Positions 45,090 to 56,200 of a stretch of DNA of 64,000 nucleotides are shown here, in pieces (the first letter of the stretch is position 1; each line of letters begins with the position of its first letter). Source of the stretch: Erpobdella octoculata. Its lineage: Eukaryota; Annelida; Clitellata; Hirudinida; Erpobdellidae. Below the pieces are notes generated by a model. That model did no database searches, was not told the origin of the DNA, and worked only from the letters and a program-made list of their open reading frames with translations. The DNA lies in assembly GCA_963978895.1 (NCBI GenBank), contig OZ022247.1, positions 19,630,427 to 19,694,426 of the forward strand, given 5' to 3'. A program made the translations under genes and the position numbers.

Positions 45090-46822
45090 TTAGGCAACAT
45101 CCGAATTGACAATAAGATGTCCATTGTTGAGAATAATAACAGGATTGATAAATTTGACTCCATATAGATTAGGAAGTGGAATTCTTTGTTCTAGATGTTG
45201 GTTTATTGCTGGTAAAATCATTTCTTTAATTTGAGTTACGAGTGCATTTATTTGATTGGTGTCAGCGTCGGGAAGAGAAATGCTAGTAATGTTGGCAGAA
45301 AAATCAGAAACGGATTTAGTCAGTTTTCTGGCATTAAAAACAGCTCGTCCTCAAAATATTACTGTTAAATTGATCATTATATGGCTAATTGTTGAACCAT
45401 CATTAAAAACAAATCTGAATTTTTCTTCATTGTAGCCAGATTGATGATTCCAGGCTTGATAGAAATTACTGGAGCAACAGTTGTCCTTGAACTGAGAAGC
45501 AATTTCATATCTTAAAAAAACATTAGAAAAGCCCACTAGTGTTGAAAGAACATTCGGCAATTGTTTTTATTTTTCACAGAAAAAAACTAAAAATTATTAA
45601 CAATCAATCAACCGCATAGACTGACTTTTATTTCTGCAACAGACAACTCCTGCGACCATGTTATCCTGCTGTTTTTATGGAGAACACGTGTAGCACTGTT
45701 CAGCATCGACTCTGAGATGGAAATGTTTGCCATCCGATCTTTTCTTATTTCCATCGAGCGTGGCTGCCGACAAAATATTTTTTTATATTTTTTATATTTT
45801 TTATTAATAATGTAAAATCAAACATTTTTGTCCTACTGGATCTGCAACAGTATCACCGATGAATCTTCCAACGTGATTTGTTTTCATATAGTTTGATCCA
45901 AAAGTTGGTGAGGAAATCAAACTGTAATCTAAGGTCAGAAAGTTGTCGATTCTTGCCTGCATATTTAAGGTGGCCAGCTGACTGGCACCGTTATTATTGA
46001 TGACCTTTTGAGCTTCTCCACATGCCAAGTTTTCGATTGACGTTTTAACTCTATTTTTTGAATGCTCTCAAAAAATTAAAAAAAAACAATAATATTTCAG
46101 TTTGAAACACTTTTAAATAGTATTTAGTTTTTAAAATTTAGAAAAATTACTTCAGAAGAAGATGGTACAGCCAACTCCATGTGCCTCTCAAAGTGACTTC
46201 TAAATTTGAAACTGAACACGAACATCTAGTTGTTGTGCTGGTTAGAAATCCACGATCACTTTTGTCAATTTCGATGAAAACAGTAATTGAAATGCCATTG
46301 GCAACAGCAGTAAATGTATTACTATCACTGATTTCTAAAGGCCGTAATTTATAAACATAGCGCCAGTTTCCTGTAAGAGTCATGACTGCTTCTTGATCTT
46401 GTCTGACGTCGACACTTAAAAACGGCCTCCAAAATTCATTTATCTAAATAAAATAAAAAAATAAACAAACTAAAATTTATTTAAAATTTTAAACTATAAA
46501 ATTCTATTTTAGTTACTTTGGAGTTTTTTATTTGGTACTCAAGACAACCAGAAGTTCCATAGAAGTTGTTGAGTTGTGCACCAGAAAGTTCTCTATCTAA
46601 AATCTCAACTGCCTGAGCTGAAGCGTAATCAAGTCCTGTCTTGGTGATAACAACTTTAACACCAGCTTTACTGTTGACTACTGATGAATTGAAATAAAAA
46701 CTAATTTTGTATATTATATCTACAAAAACATTAATTTTGTAATTTTTTGATCAGTTATTGCACAACCTACATGGCAGAAAAACTGTCACAAAAATAAAAT
46801 AAATCTCAACTTTATTTTTCAT
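45090..46822 (-). CDS. BPI/LBP-like lipid-binding protein gene, six coding exons, with two apparent lesions
   Basis: Exons on the minus strand are 46771-46822 (signal peptide MKNKVEIYFIFVTVFLP), 46517-46677, 46151-46443, 45837-46050, 45613-45763 and 45090-45510. The first five join in frame with proper GT/AG sites. Family marks are GVKVVITKTGLDYASAQA (the BPI N-terminal motif), a Cys pair spaced as in the BPI disulfide (CSCS in exon 3, C in exon 4), RKDRMANISISES in exon 5, and a C-terminal PLPNLYGVKFINPVIIL. These proteins are secreted and bind lipopolysaccharide and other lipids in innate immunity. In the last exon the frame must shift by one base near the T-run at about 45400, and then meets a TGA near 45350. 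After it the BPI frame continues open to 45090. This is a recent pseudogene, an assembly error or an unseen intron. Confidence 0.72.
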
Positions 46823-47479
46823 GATTGAATTTATAAATACGGCATACGTTTATCTGTCCGTGTCTTGCAAAGCCACTAAAACAAAACTGTCTTAAAAGTC
46901 TTTCTTCATTTTAAAAAATACTAATATCGATGGGTGGAGATTTACATAATTTATTCAAAGAAATGAGCTGTAGGCTAAAAGAAAGTGAAAAGGCGCAAGG
47001 TCCGTTAGCGACATGAATTTTTTTAATAACATTTTCCTAATCTAAACTTACTCATTAGTTTTATTTTTAAAACCTTACAAGATTTCCAAACATCAAAGTA
47101 CGACAGGCGTTTTCCCGGAAGCTGGCAAGGAAATCCCGGCAAACTGACAACTTCACACATTCTTTGTAAAGACAACTGACGTAAACTTTTCAGAAGCTGT
47201 TTTAATTAGCTTACAATTATTTTATTTGATCGAAAAGAGAAGAGATTCAACGAGTAATTACTGAAAATGGCTGGAAAGTACAAACAATTATGTTGTTTAC
47301 TAGTTGTGTTACTGGGAGTCACCTGGATTTTATGTTTTTTTCCTTCTTTGATTTCTTTTTCTTTTATCTTGTTACAAGTTTTTCAGCTTTAATTGTCCGA
47401 TATATTCAGCGACAACATTTGTAACTACATTTTGACCCACATCCCTGTATGTTTTTAATCTGAAATATGGAATTATGGA
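46823..47479. other. No gene seen; 5' flank of the BPI-like gene
   Basis: AT-rich sequence upstream of the minus-strand BPI-like gene. No TATA box at a suitable distance was recognised. Confidence 0.35.
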
Positions 47480-48000
47480 ATACAATCCTATTCTGGATAC
47501 CTTAACAATATGCGCGTAGGTATGCTTTGCTGGCAAAGGTTTTTATTATAATCGATAGAGAGCTTGATAACTGGTCAATAATATTATGAAGTTCAACGAT
47601 TTTCTAGTTAAACATAATTTCAGATCAAGATATGTAGAACCATGTTTATTTATCAAAAACAGAAAAGATAAGAAATTAATGTTAGTTTTGTATGTTGATG
47701 ATGGTCTTATTGCAAGTACGCGCAGAAAAAATGCAAAACATTTTTTAAATAAATTGAAAAATACATTTCAGATTTCTTGTTCAGATGTCAAGTTTTTTCT
47801 ATGATTAGAAATTGAACAAGAAATAATGGAATCAAACTGACACAAAAGTGTTACATCAAGAAAATCTTAAGAAGATTTGGAATAGAAAATGCCATACTCA
47901 TGGGAGCTCCTATTGTTTGAAGCTCTACAAGTATTGTATTATGATCACTATGAGCAATAGGAGAAGACAGTTCAATGTGGAACAGAAACCGATCATCATC
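47480..48000 (+). pseudogene. Ty1/copia reverse transcriptase fragment
   Basis: The frame 47586-47804 reads HNFRSRYVEPCLFI and LVLYVDDGLIAST with the YVDD active site, matching the copia element at 60.3 kb (ADPCLFIRK, LALYVDDGLVAGT). Past a stop, another frame gives KILRRFGIENA, the next block of the family. Flanking parts are missing. Confidence 0.85.
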
Positions 48001-48364
48001 CAAGAATTTGATTTCTTAACTTTGTTTGTTTAGAAAATGTGTTGAAATTATTAAAACAAACAGTTCATAATTAATTATTTATTAATTTGGTTTAAACTCC
48101 TTGTTAGAGTTGTATGTCTTGTTTTTCCTTTTTTGGTTTTGCGTCTATCTATGTGGTTGCTTGTCTAATAAATGTGTCTCTATTACTTTATTATCGTGTT
48201 AAGTGTTCCGTTTTTGCGTTGCGTACTCTGTATAGTGTAATTTAAAATAGATTTAAAAACAAAAAACCGTTATCTGAAAAAAATGCAGGAAAATCATTTA
48301 AGTGCACAAAGAAGCACTGATTTTTCATCCAAAACTTTTTCGACATTGTACTTGAAAAAAATAT

Positions 48365-48440
48365 AATCACTTGAACGCCTCGCCATGAAAAGCGCTATAT
48401 AAACTGAGGCATTGATTGATTGATTGATTGATTGAACATA
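48365..48440 (+). repeat. SINE/LINE-type 3' tail with (TTGA)n
   Basis: AAAGCGCTATATAAACTGAG followed by GCATTGATTGATTGATTGATTG. It is the same kind of end as at 14.2 kb and 43.7 kb. The body upstream is not recognised. Confidence 0.5.
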
Positions 48441-48502
48441 TCGAGCATAGTTTAAAAGAGAGGTTTGAACTAATATTAATAAAAAGCACAGATGCATTAT
48501 TT

Positions 48503-50317
48503 ATGTGCGCTTATAAGATTCTGACAAGTTAAAATGTCACGATTGCTTCAGACAAGTGATGTATCAAAAAAGGGCAAGCAAATACACGGCTTTTTAATTT
48601 ATACAAAAATTTAAAAAATAAATGTTAAAATAAATCGTGTTTCATAAAAATATTTGCCATTTTTTCTACTAAAAATCTGAAATCTAACAGCTGGTAAATA
48701 ACTCTCATTTGTCTACTCATGCATGCCATTTGAAAACAATCGGTGGTGCAAATAAACTATTTTTAAAGGTTTCGACATTTGTTCCTAATATTTTTTGCAA
48801 AATTAAACGTTCCACGTCAGAAACTAATTAGACAGGGGGCGCCAAAATCTTTTCCAAAGGGACCTAAACAATATTTCAAAAAAGTATCTACGGCTACCAC
48901 TCCACCCCCGGTCATCAGCTGTTTTTGGAGACAAAAGTGTATTAGATTTTAGACAAGTTTTTGTAAAAGCACCTACGGCTACCCCACCCCCGGTCATTAG
49001 TCATTTTTTGAGCAAACGTTTACAGATGGGAATTTGTATGGGCGCATTTGTTAGACTTTGTTCCCAAAAAACCTAGCTACTTCCTCTGACTAAATGCCAT
49101 CACAAACTGTCCTTAAACTTAACAAATTGTTAACCTTTATTTGCTTGCCACGCTGTTCTAAAAAAAGCCTATATAAGGAAGTCCCAGAAACCAGATAATA
49201 TCAACTTTCTCAGCGAAGATCTTCTCTGACTTCAAGGTACTAACAAGTTTATATGCTCTTACTTGATTTTGTTACAGGTTAAACTTTTGTCGGCTGGTTA
49301 AATTAAATTGTGTCTTGGAACAAACGATGAAAATTTCTTGAAACCAGGGCTTTGCGTTTGACTAATTTTGAACTTAAGAGTGTTCGTTTTTAGGATAGAG
49401 CATGAAGCAATAAATTAGCAAACACGTTTTTGGTATATTTCAAGCAAGATCATAAACATTTTAAAATGTGTTTGTACTAAATCGTTTAGAAATTAGGTTG
49501 AAAAGGCTGCGGATGTATTTAAGTACAAACGCCATTCTAATTTCATAGCTTAATTTTAATAATTAACAGTAAATTTGCAAACTAATTTTATTTTTAACGG
49601 CATAATAAAAGCTCATGATGTTATAATAAATCTGTCAACTTTAAAAAAAAGTTATCATTCAGATCCTGCTGAACTCTGTGGAGTTAGTCTCTAAAGTTAC
49701 GAGAAAAAAGTTTAAAATATTTTTATGTGTTATAACGATTATATTTTAAATTATATATATTTTCAGTCTTGTCGGGGTGGTGAAGTATTTTTTTACATTA
49801 ATTTAAACAAACTTTAATTAAATCTTAATTTTATTTAGTATGCGGTATGTTTTATAATTTATAAAAATATTTTTTGACAATTTCCGATAAACCCGTTCTT
49901 TCTGAGAAATCTTTGATTCACTGCAGTTAACAAAACGTACATACATAAGCCATAGAATAATTTTATTTTTAATAATAAAAAATTAATATCTTAACAATTA
50001 TATTATTTATTTAGCTCCAAAGAATCATGAAGCTGTTCCTTCTAACTTTATTGGGTTGGTCCTATATTTGAAAATACATTTTCGTTAACTTTCAATTAAA
50101 TACATACAAGAAAACATAATTTTTTTCAATTATTAAAAACAAGAATATAAAGCATACAAATTATTTGTAACTGGTTTTCAATTTTATAGCATTTTTTTTT
50201 GTAGGTGCAATTGCTCTTGCAGCATCACAAGGTTTAACATTTTTAATAATTTGTTTACGGAATTTTTAAATTATTATAAAATAATATATAAAAAAACATT
50301 TTTATTGATTTTTTTAG
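48503..50317 (+). repeat. Segmental duplication, copy 1
   Basis: This region corresponds to 58877-60291. Matching stretches include ATTCTGACAAGTTAAAATGTC (one base differs per few), the promoter and exon 1 block GTCCCAGAAACCAGATAATA, exons 2 and 3 and their introns. Copy 1 has about 250 bp extra at 48833-49089, starting CAGGGGGCGCCAAAATC, which looks like a hAT insertion absent from copy 2. Confidence 0.85.
49170..49178 (+). promoter_or_regulatory. TATA box of the Tyr/Pro-rich secreted protein gene
   Basis: TATATAAGG lies about 30 bp before a conserved segment with an Inr-like TATCAACTTT, and about 60 bp before the donor of the first exon. The whole block is retained in the duplicate at 59079, while flanking sequence has diverged more. 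Confidence 0.7.
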
Positions 50318-50706
50318 GTTACGATTCCTATGACGATTACTCCCCAGATTACGCACCTGCGGCATATCCGGGTGGCAAAAAGTATGAATCTGCGTATCCC
50401 GACAAAGGATATGACAAGGGCTATGGTGGTTCAAAATATGATTACGTCAATTACAAAGACTTCAAGAAATACTTCGACATCAAATCTCGTCTACTCCTTA
50501 AGATACAGCCTACCATTGATGAGATAGATGTAAAATATTACAACCAGAAATATCCGGGGAAGTCTTACGAGTCATCTTACAAAGTACCAGATTATCAACC
50601 ACAACCTTACCAAGTACCTTATCCAGGACCAGCTCCTCCGGCCTATAAGCCAACCCCTCCTTATGTACCACCACCACCACCCCCGACTAGATCTCCTTAT
50701 CCATAG
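49200..50706 (+). CDS. Small secreted Tyr/Pro/Gly-rich protein, four exons
   Basis: Exon 1 (about 49200-49236) is untranslated and ends TTCAAG before gtacta. Exon 2 is 50015-50054 with the ATG at 50027. Exon 3 is 50205-50231 (27 bp). Exon 4 is 50318-50706. The product has 147 residues. Exons 2 and 3 encode a signal peptide (MKLFLLTLLGAIALAAS) cut by two phase-1 introns. The mature part starts with YDSYDDYSPDYAP, continues with many Tyr-containing repeats (KYESAYPDKGYDKGYGG), has a short ordered-looking core (DIKSRLLLKIQPTIDEIDVK) and ends in a Pro/Tyr-rich tail (PPYVPPPPPPTRSPYP). There is no Cys in the mature part. Such compositions occur in structural, adhesive or biomineral matrix proteins, which is inference only. 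I do not recognise the family. Confidence 0.75.
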
Positions 50707-51289
50707 ATCTATAAAAAAAGAAAGAAAATGAAATCTGAAAAAAACACTTAAATTGCCACTCATAAAATTTTAATTTTAAATATTTAACCTGTATTAATCG
50801 AATAAATTGTTAGCAACTTAATTTTGGTGTCGCTATGTTTTGTGTTCCACATTAAAAAAAATAAACTCTTGAGAAATATCTTGATAAATCAGTTAAAACA
50901 GTGTCATTAAATAAATAATCTCAGAAGTTCAGGAAGATGTTTAAATATTGTTTAAAGTTTTCATTGACCAGGTTACAACCAAATCAATTCAAATGCAAAA
51001 TCTAATCCAAAATCAAGTCCTCAAAAAGTTTGTTTAAAGGTTCCCTCTAAAAAGATGGCTTATAAAAAATTCAAACTTAAATGCAAGCCAAAAAGCAGCA
51101 AAAAGTTAACCTGAGTATGGAGTTCGAAATTAATAGTATGTAGAACTTCAACCATTTTTTTAAACAATAAAAACTTTATAAAAAGCAAGTTAATGCCGAA
51201 ATACTTGAAAACAATTGCAGAAAAGAACATTTATTAGATAATATTTTGAGGGTTGTTCGAGCAAAATGAGACCGCAAACAACGCAACAA
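50707..51289. other. 3' flank of the Tyr/Pro-rich gene, no gene seen
   Basis: AATAAA-like signals occur near 50800 (CGAATAAATTG) and 50865 (AATAAACTC), suitable for polyadenylation of the gene upstream. Otherwise nothing is recognised. A 110 bp piece at 51290-51400 resembles the 3' part of the family B Helitron-like element. Confidence 0.4.
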
Positions 51290-51419
51290 GCACACACTAG
51301 AGTACTGCTTACATCGGCCAATTTTTAACGGCCCAGCTCGTTTTAAAGGCCAAAACGTCAGATCTGGACTGGCCTGTTTTTACAGACTTGAAACTTTTTA
51401 CTTAGCACAAAAGTTTTGA

Positions 51420-52310
51420 CCTGTCTCATTCCATTGGACTGATCTTTCGAAATTGTTAACATACTAGTTAGAATTTGACGAAACAATTAAGTTTAACATC
51501 TTGCAAAAGAAACGTTTTGGAAAATCAGAAAATGTTGTAAGCGAACATTTCACGATTATTTTGCCTACATATTGTTCAAGTTTTTTAAGCAAAACTAATT
51601 TAAAATATTAAAAGTTTTGCGTGGCCAGATTCTATACTTATTTCAATTATGTAACTTTTTTGATTTATAGCCTGTGCATTTTACAAATGTAACAAAACAA
51701 CTAGTATGTATGCCGAGTGATTTTTTCTAAAACCAAACTAACCATAGAAAAAAACTTTGAGAAAAAAAAATAAAATAAACATTAGTCCAATTCCATTGAA
51801 CTGACTTTTCGAAGAATATGACGAAAGATTAACATCTTGCAAAAGAAACGTTTTGGAAAATTTGAAAATTTTGTAAACGGACGATTATTTTGCCTCTTCT
51901 TCCTTTTTAATTTTTGTTCTTTTTGTCCGAACGCATGATTGCTTTTTTTTCATCCAAATGTAGTAAGTGGCCTGTTGGCCCTTCTGTTTGAGAAGATTAA
52001 TATATAAATAAATTAATTAAATATTAAAATCTTTATTTGGCCAGATCCCGTACTACGCCGATGGTGTAACTTTCTGGATTTATAGCCTGTGTAATTCTCG
52101 AATGTAACAAGACAAGTAGCATATATGTAGAGTGATTCTTTCTAAAACCGAATTGATCATGGAGAAAAACTTTGAGGAAAAAGTAAAATAGACATTGGTC
52201 AATAATTGGAAAAAATGGTTTTGTCCAGGATTGTAAAGAAATTACTTGGCTGATTTTAGCTGAGCAAAAAACTCTGAAAAAACAAAATTTTCTGGATTTT
52301 AACATGTCTC
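51420..52310 (-). pseudogene. Two tandem, decayed LINE reverse transcriptase fragments
   Basis: On the minus strand the piece at 52033-52190 encodes FLHDQFGFRKNHSTYMLL and AINPESYTIGVVRDLAK, the conserved palm-entry block of LINE reverse transcriptases. The segment 51420-51790 is a more decayed copy of the same sequence. They share AACATCTTGCAAAAGAAACG, and TTTATAGCCTGTG with the block after it. Both are dead. Confidence 0.7.
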
Positions 52311-53216
52311 GTTTTATTTATACACTTTATTGATTTTAATATGTATTAATTTCTATAATAGCTTCAATTTTTTCTTATAAATTTTTTTACCGTTAGCTAA
52401 TATCCTACGTTCGTTGTTTATTTGCTCTGAAAATGACAATTTTGTCGAAACTGGCAATAAATTATGTCTTTAAAAATAGTTCTAGTTTTTTAACAACTAA
52501 AAAGCGACGTTTGGAAAATCATTGAAAAGCGTTCATTTTAGAAATATATGTGGTGTAAGAAAGAATAATGAGTATAGTGATATGTTGTTTGATTTTAATC
52601 CTTAATGTGTTTTTACATTCAACAAAAACGTTACGGTGGCGCAATGCGGATCTTCTAATACTTTGGTATTAGACTGGTTTGACAGCCAATAAAAAATCTT
52701 CTCTGATGTCAGTTTTTTTCCCGTCATTATTTTAAAAATTTGAATCTTATAACAAATTTTTCATTTTTTTAAATTGTATAGTTGACAAATGACGTAACAT
52801 TACAATTTTTTTCAAATTTGTGTACTTTTATAAATAACTTCATTTATTTTAACACAGTGCTCCTGGTTTGTGTAGAGTATTCAAAATGTTATATTATTAT
52901 TATTAGACTATGTCCTGATTTGGAATAAGGAGTATTGGTCTATTTAAAACATTAAAACTAAGAATTGTCTTCAGTGTTAAATGATTTTCGTATAAAAAAC
53001 ACTTGAGATATAAATTGTACAAAATTAATGTCTAATGTAGTAGTATTTAATGTTTGATATCCACTGTCGTAATATTGAATATCATTATATTGGTTGTCAT
53101 AAAACTTTTTTTACATCATGAAAACAGGTAAGTATTATTATTTTTGACAAAAATTAACTTGTTAGTTAATAGTTCAAACGACCGCAACAATAAAAATTAT
53201 GCAAATTGCATGCACG
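52311..53216. other. No gene seen
   Basis: AT-rich sequence between the LINE fragments and the 3' end of the minus-strand METTL24-like gene 2. No element was recognised. Confidence 0.35.
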
Positions 53217-56200
53217 TTAAGCAAAATTGAGATTAAGAAACACGAATTCGTGGCAGCCGTAAATTATTTTACCAGAAGTTGGTGAAACAATGTGAGGAGC
53301 AATTGTGTTTGTCCGAGTTGACCATTTGTAGAATCCCAATTCTCTAAGTCTTCTGAAGAGATCAAAATACTCCTTGTATTTTTCAACCGGGGTTAAATTA
53401 AATATTGCTTCTGGTTTATGAATTTCAAATGCCAGCTGTTTCACCCTGACCAGGGAATCGTCGTTCAGTGACGTGTTCAGACTATCCCACTCTGATCCTT
53501 CAATGTCTAGCTTCAGGTAGTCTATTGTTGTCTGTATTCAGAACAAAAATTACAGTGTTATATTATAAATTTAGTCAAAATGTTAGACTCAAAAATACTT
53601 TTTGCAAATATTTCTTTTAAGACCACACGGACTATGAGATTTAACAATTTGGGGTTTTTAAATAAAGTTTCCTCATTTTGCAAAACTAAAATTTAGTGGT
53701 ATATTCTATTTAACACAAAAATATGCACCGCAAAATATAATATTGTCATAGCTAGTACTGGTCATATAGCTGTTTTACAATTTTATTCTGCAGAATACAG
53801 CAATTTGTATCACGACACATAACACAGGTTCCGAACAATCTAAACCAAAATAAATCAATATAAAAATAATGATGGCTAGTCCCTAGAATAATAATTTATA
53901 TTTATTTTAGCAAGCAAAAACTTCTAACATTTTCCTCTTTGAAAACTTTTCTGAATGTCTTTAAAGTACTCATTCTCCATGTTTCGTCTTCATTGACCTT
54001 GTCTTCTCCACTCAATCCTTCACTGTAGAAATGAATGTTGATGCCTCGTATGTGATTCGTTTTCGAGATGCTGGAGCCATAAAATAAAACAATTAAAAAA
54101 CGATGTGGTAATTTGAAAAAAATTAAGATAATTTATTTTAGACTTTGATTTTTATTTATATTTAAGATATAAATGATTTGTTCTTTGGTCTTCATTCACC
54201 TGGGGTCAAATGATCGAACGTGACAATAAAATTCATTGGCAACTTGATCGTCGAAAGACCAATCGTTAGCGATGCTGAAAAAAATTGAACTGTTGAATTA
54301 AAAAAATATAACAGATTAACAGACAGAGGCGGATTTAACTGGTTGCCCGCGGTGCGACCCTCCCCCGTTCCGCATTCCAATAAAAACTTTTTGTGTATAT
54401 ATATACAATACGTGAATATTTTTTATAGATTTATGAATTTTTTCTATTGCCATATAAAATTGTTCGTATAAGCAAGAAAGTCTGATGATGCATTTTCTTC
54501 AGAAGAACATAAAAATTAGCAAAGAGTAATCAGATGTTTTCTCAATTAGTGGATCATATCTTTATTTTTGGTTGTTGGTATCAGGGACAAGGTCTAAAAA
54601 ATGCGCTACTAGAAATTTTCATCTGTAAACGCTTCCTTTAAAATTATTTTGCCAAAAAATGTCCAAAACATCATGCATTTTTGCCCGTAACAATAAAGAT
54701 AACTAAGGGTAGTCGAAAGTACTTTTAATAAAAATGTTGGTACCCTTCCAAAAGGCTTTTGCGCTCATTCCAAATGGTGCCCGGGACACGTATTTCTCTA
54801 GCCCCCTATCTACGCCTCTAAAAAATTGTTTGTAAAGTGAAGATTTACGTTTCATACTTCCTTTGTGCAAATACGTGGTACCCTCTGATCTCCGAATTCT
54901 CTATCCGCCCCTGACAGATATGTTCTTAATTTATTATTAGAAAATTTGGCTAATTAGTTAAATTTTAGAATTTAAAATTTTTTTAAAATAAATTTAAAAA
55001 AATCAGTCAATAACCCAAATGAATATACAAAACAGGGTTTTTTAATGCTGAAGTTCTTATATAAACAAACGTCCCATCCACCGTCACCCATATTACCAAC
55101 TCTCTTTGAGAAAGGACAATTGACTTCAAGTTTATTTTCATATCTGCATTAAAAGAGTTTTTTAATATAATTAATAAATAATCTTTTTATAAACTATTTT
55201 ATGTGTATTATATTTAAATAAATTATCTCTGTTCTTACTATCTCATCAACAGACCGAAATGACAAGTTGGAACCCATATTTACGAAAATTAGATTAGAGT
55301 AACGCTGCGCACTTAGAAAGATTAATAATCTCAGATTATTCTTCCCAACTGCTCAAATATGATTTTTCAATTCAAAACCAATATTCTATTATATACAGTA
55401 ACAACCAATTCAGTCTTTTAAGGTGACTCTCTACACACCCACGAGAGATATTTGACTCTGGTGGGACTCAGACCACCAACATTTCAGAATACAGATGAAC
55501 GCTTTATTATAAAGCTACTAACAGATTTTTTGTTGTTTAAAAAATTATACACAATGGTTTTGTAGAAAAAAACGAAATCAAAATGCGTTCTTGAACGATT
55601 TTTAAAATATTTATCCTCACGGTAATTTATGTAAATTTTTAAAACGACAGTTCTATATAAAGTAACACAACAGAATAAAGAGAGATATTTATAAATTAGC
55701 CTTTGTTAGCTGTAGTATGCAGAAATAATCATTTCTTACTACATCTAACAAAAGCTATTTATCTCATAAAAGTGTCAAGGTTTTATTAATTCACGTTTCT
55801 TCAAATAGAACATTATACGGTCAAGAATGTTCTGAGATGTGTAGGTTTTCGTCGGAAATATTTCCTATCGTTTATGAAAATTGAATCAAAACAGAATAAC
55901 TATTAGGAAAAAATCGAAAACAATTAATAATAAAACAGTTCTTAAAACAATTAATATATACAATTAATATATACAATTAAAAACAATTATTAAAACAATT
56001 AAAAAACGATTAATAAAATAATTAACAAAGCGAAGTTTACTTTGCGAATAAATCTTCCGCTTGGGATTGAGTTAAGTTTTGAGGAACATTCAAGTTGATT
56101 AATTTTGATTGTTCTTTAAATGCCAACCATGGCGATTTCTTAATGAATCTTCTCAATGATTTCCTTTCAAAGATGTGTGAAACGTTGGGATGTGATGAAT

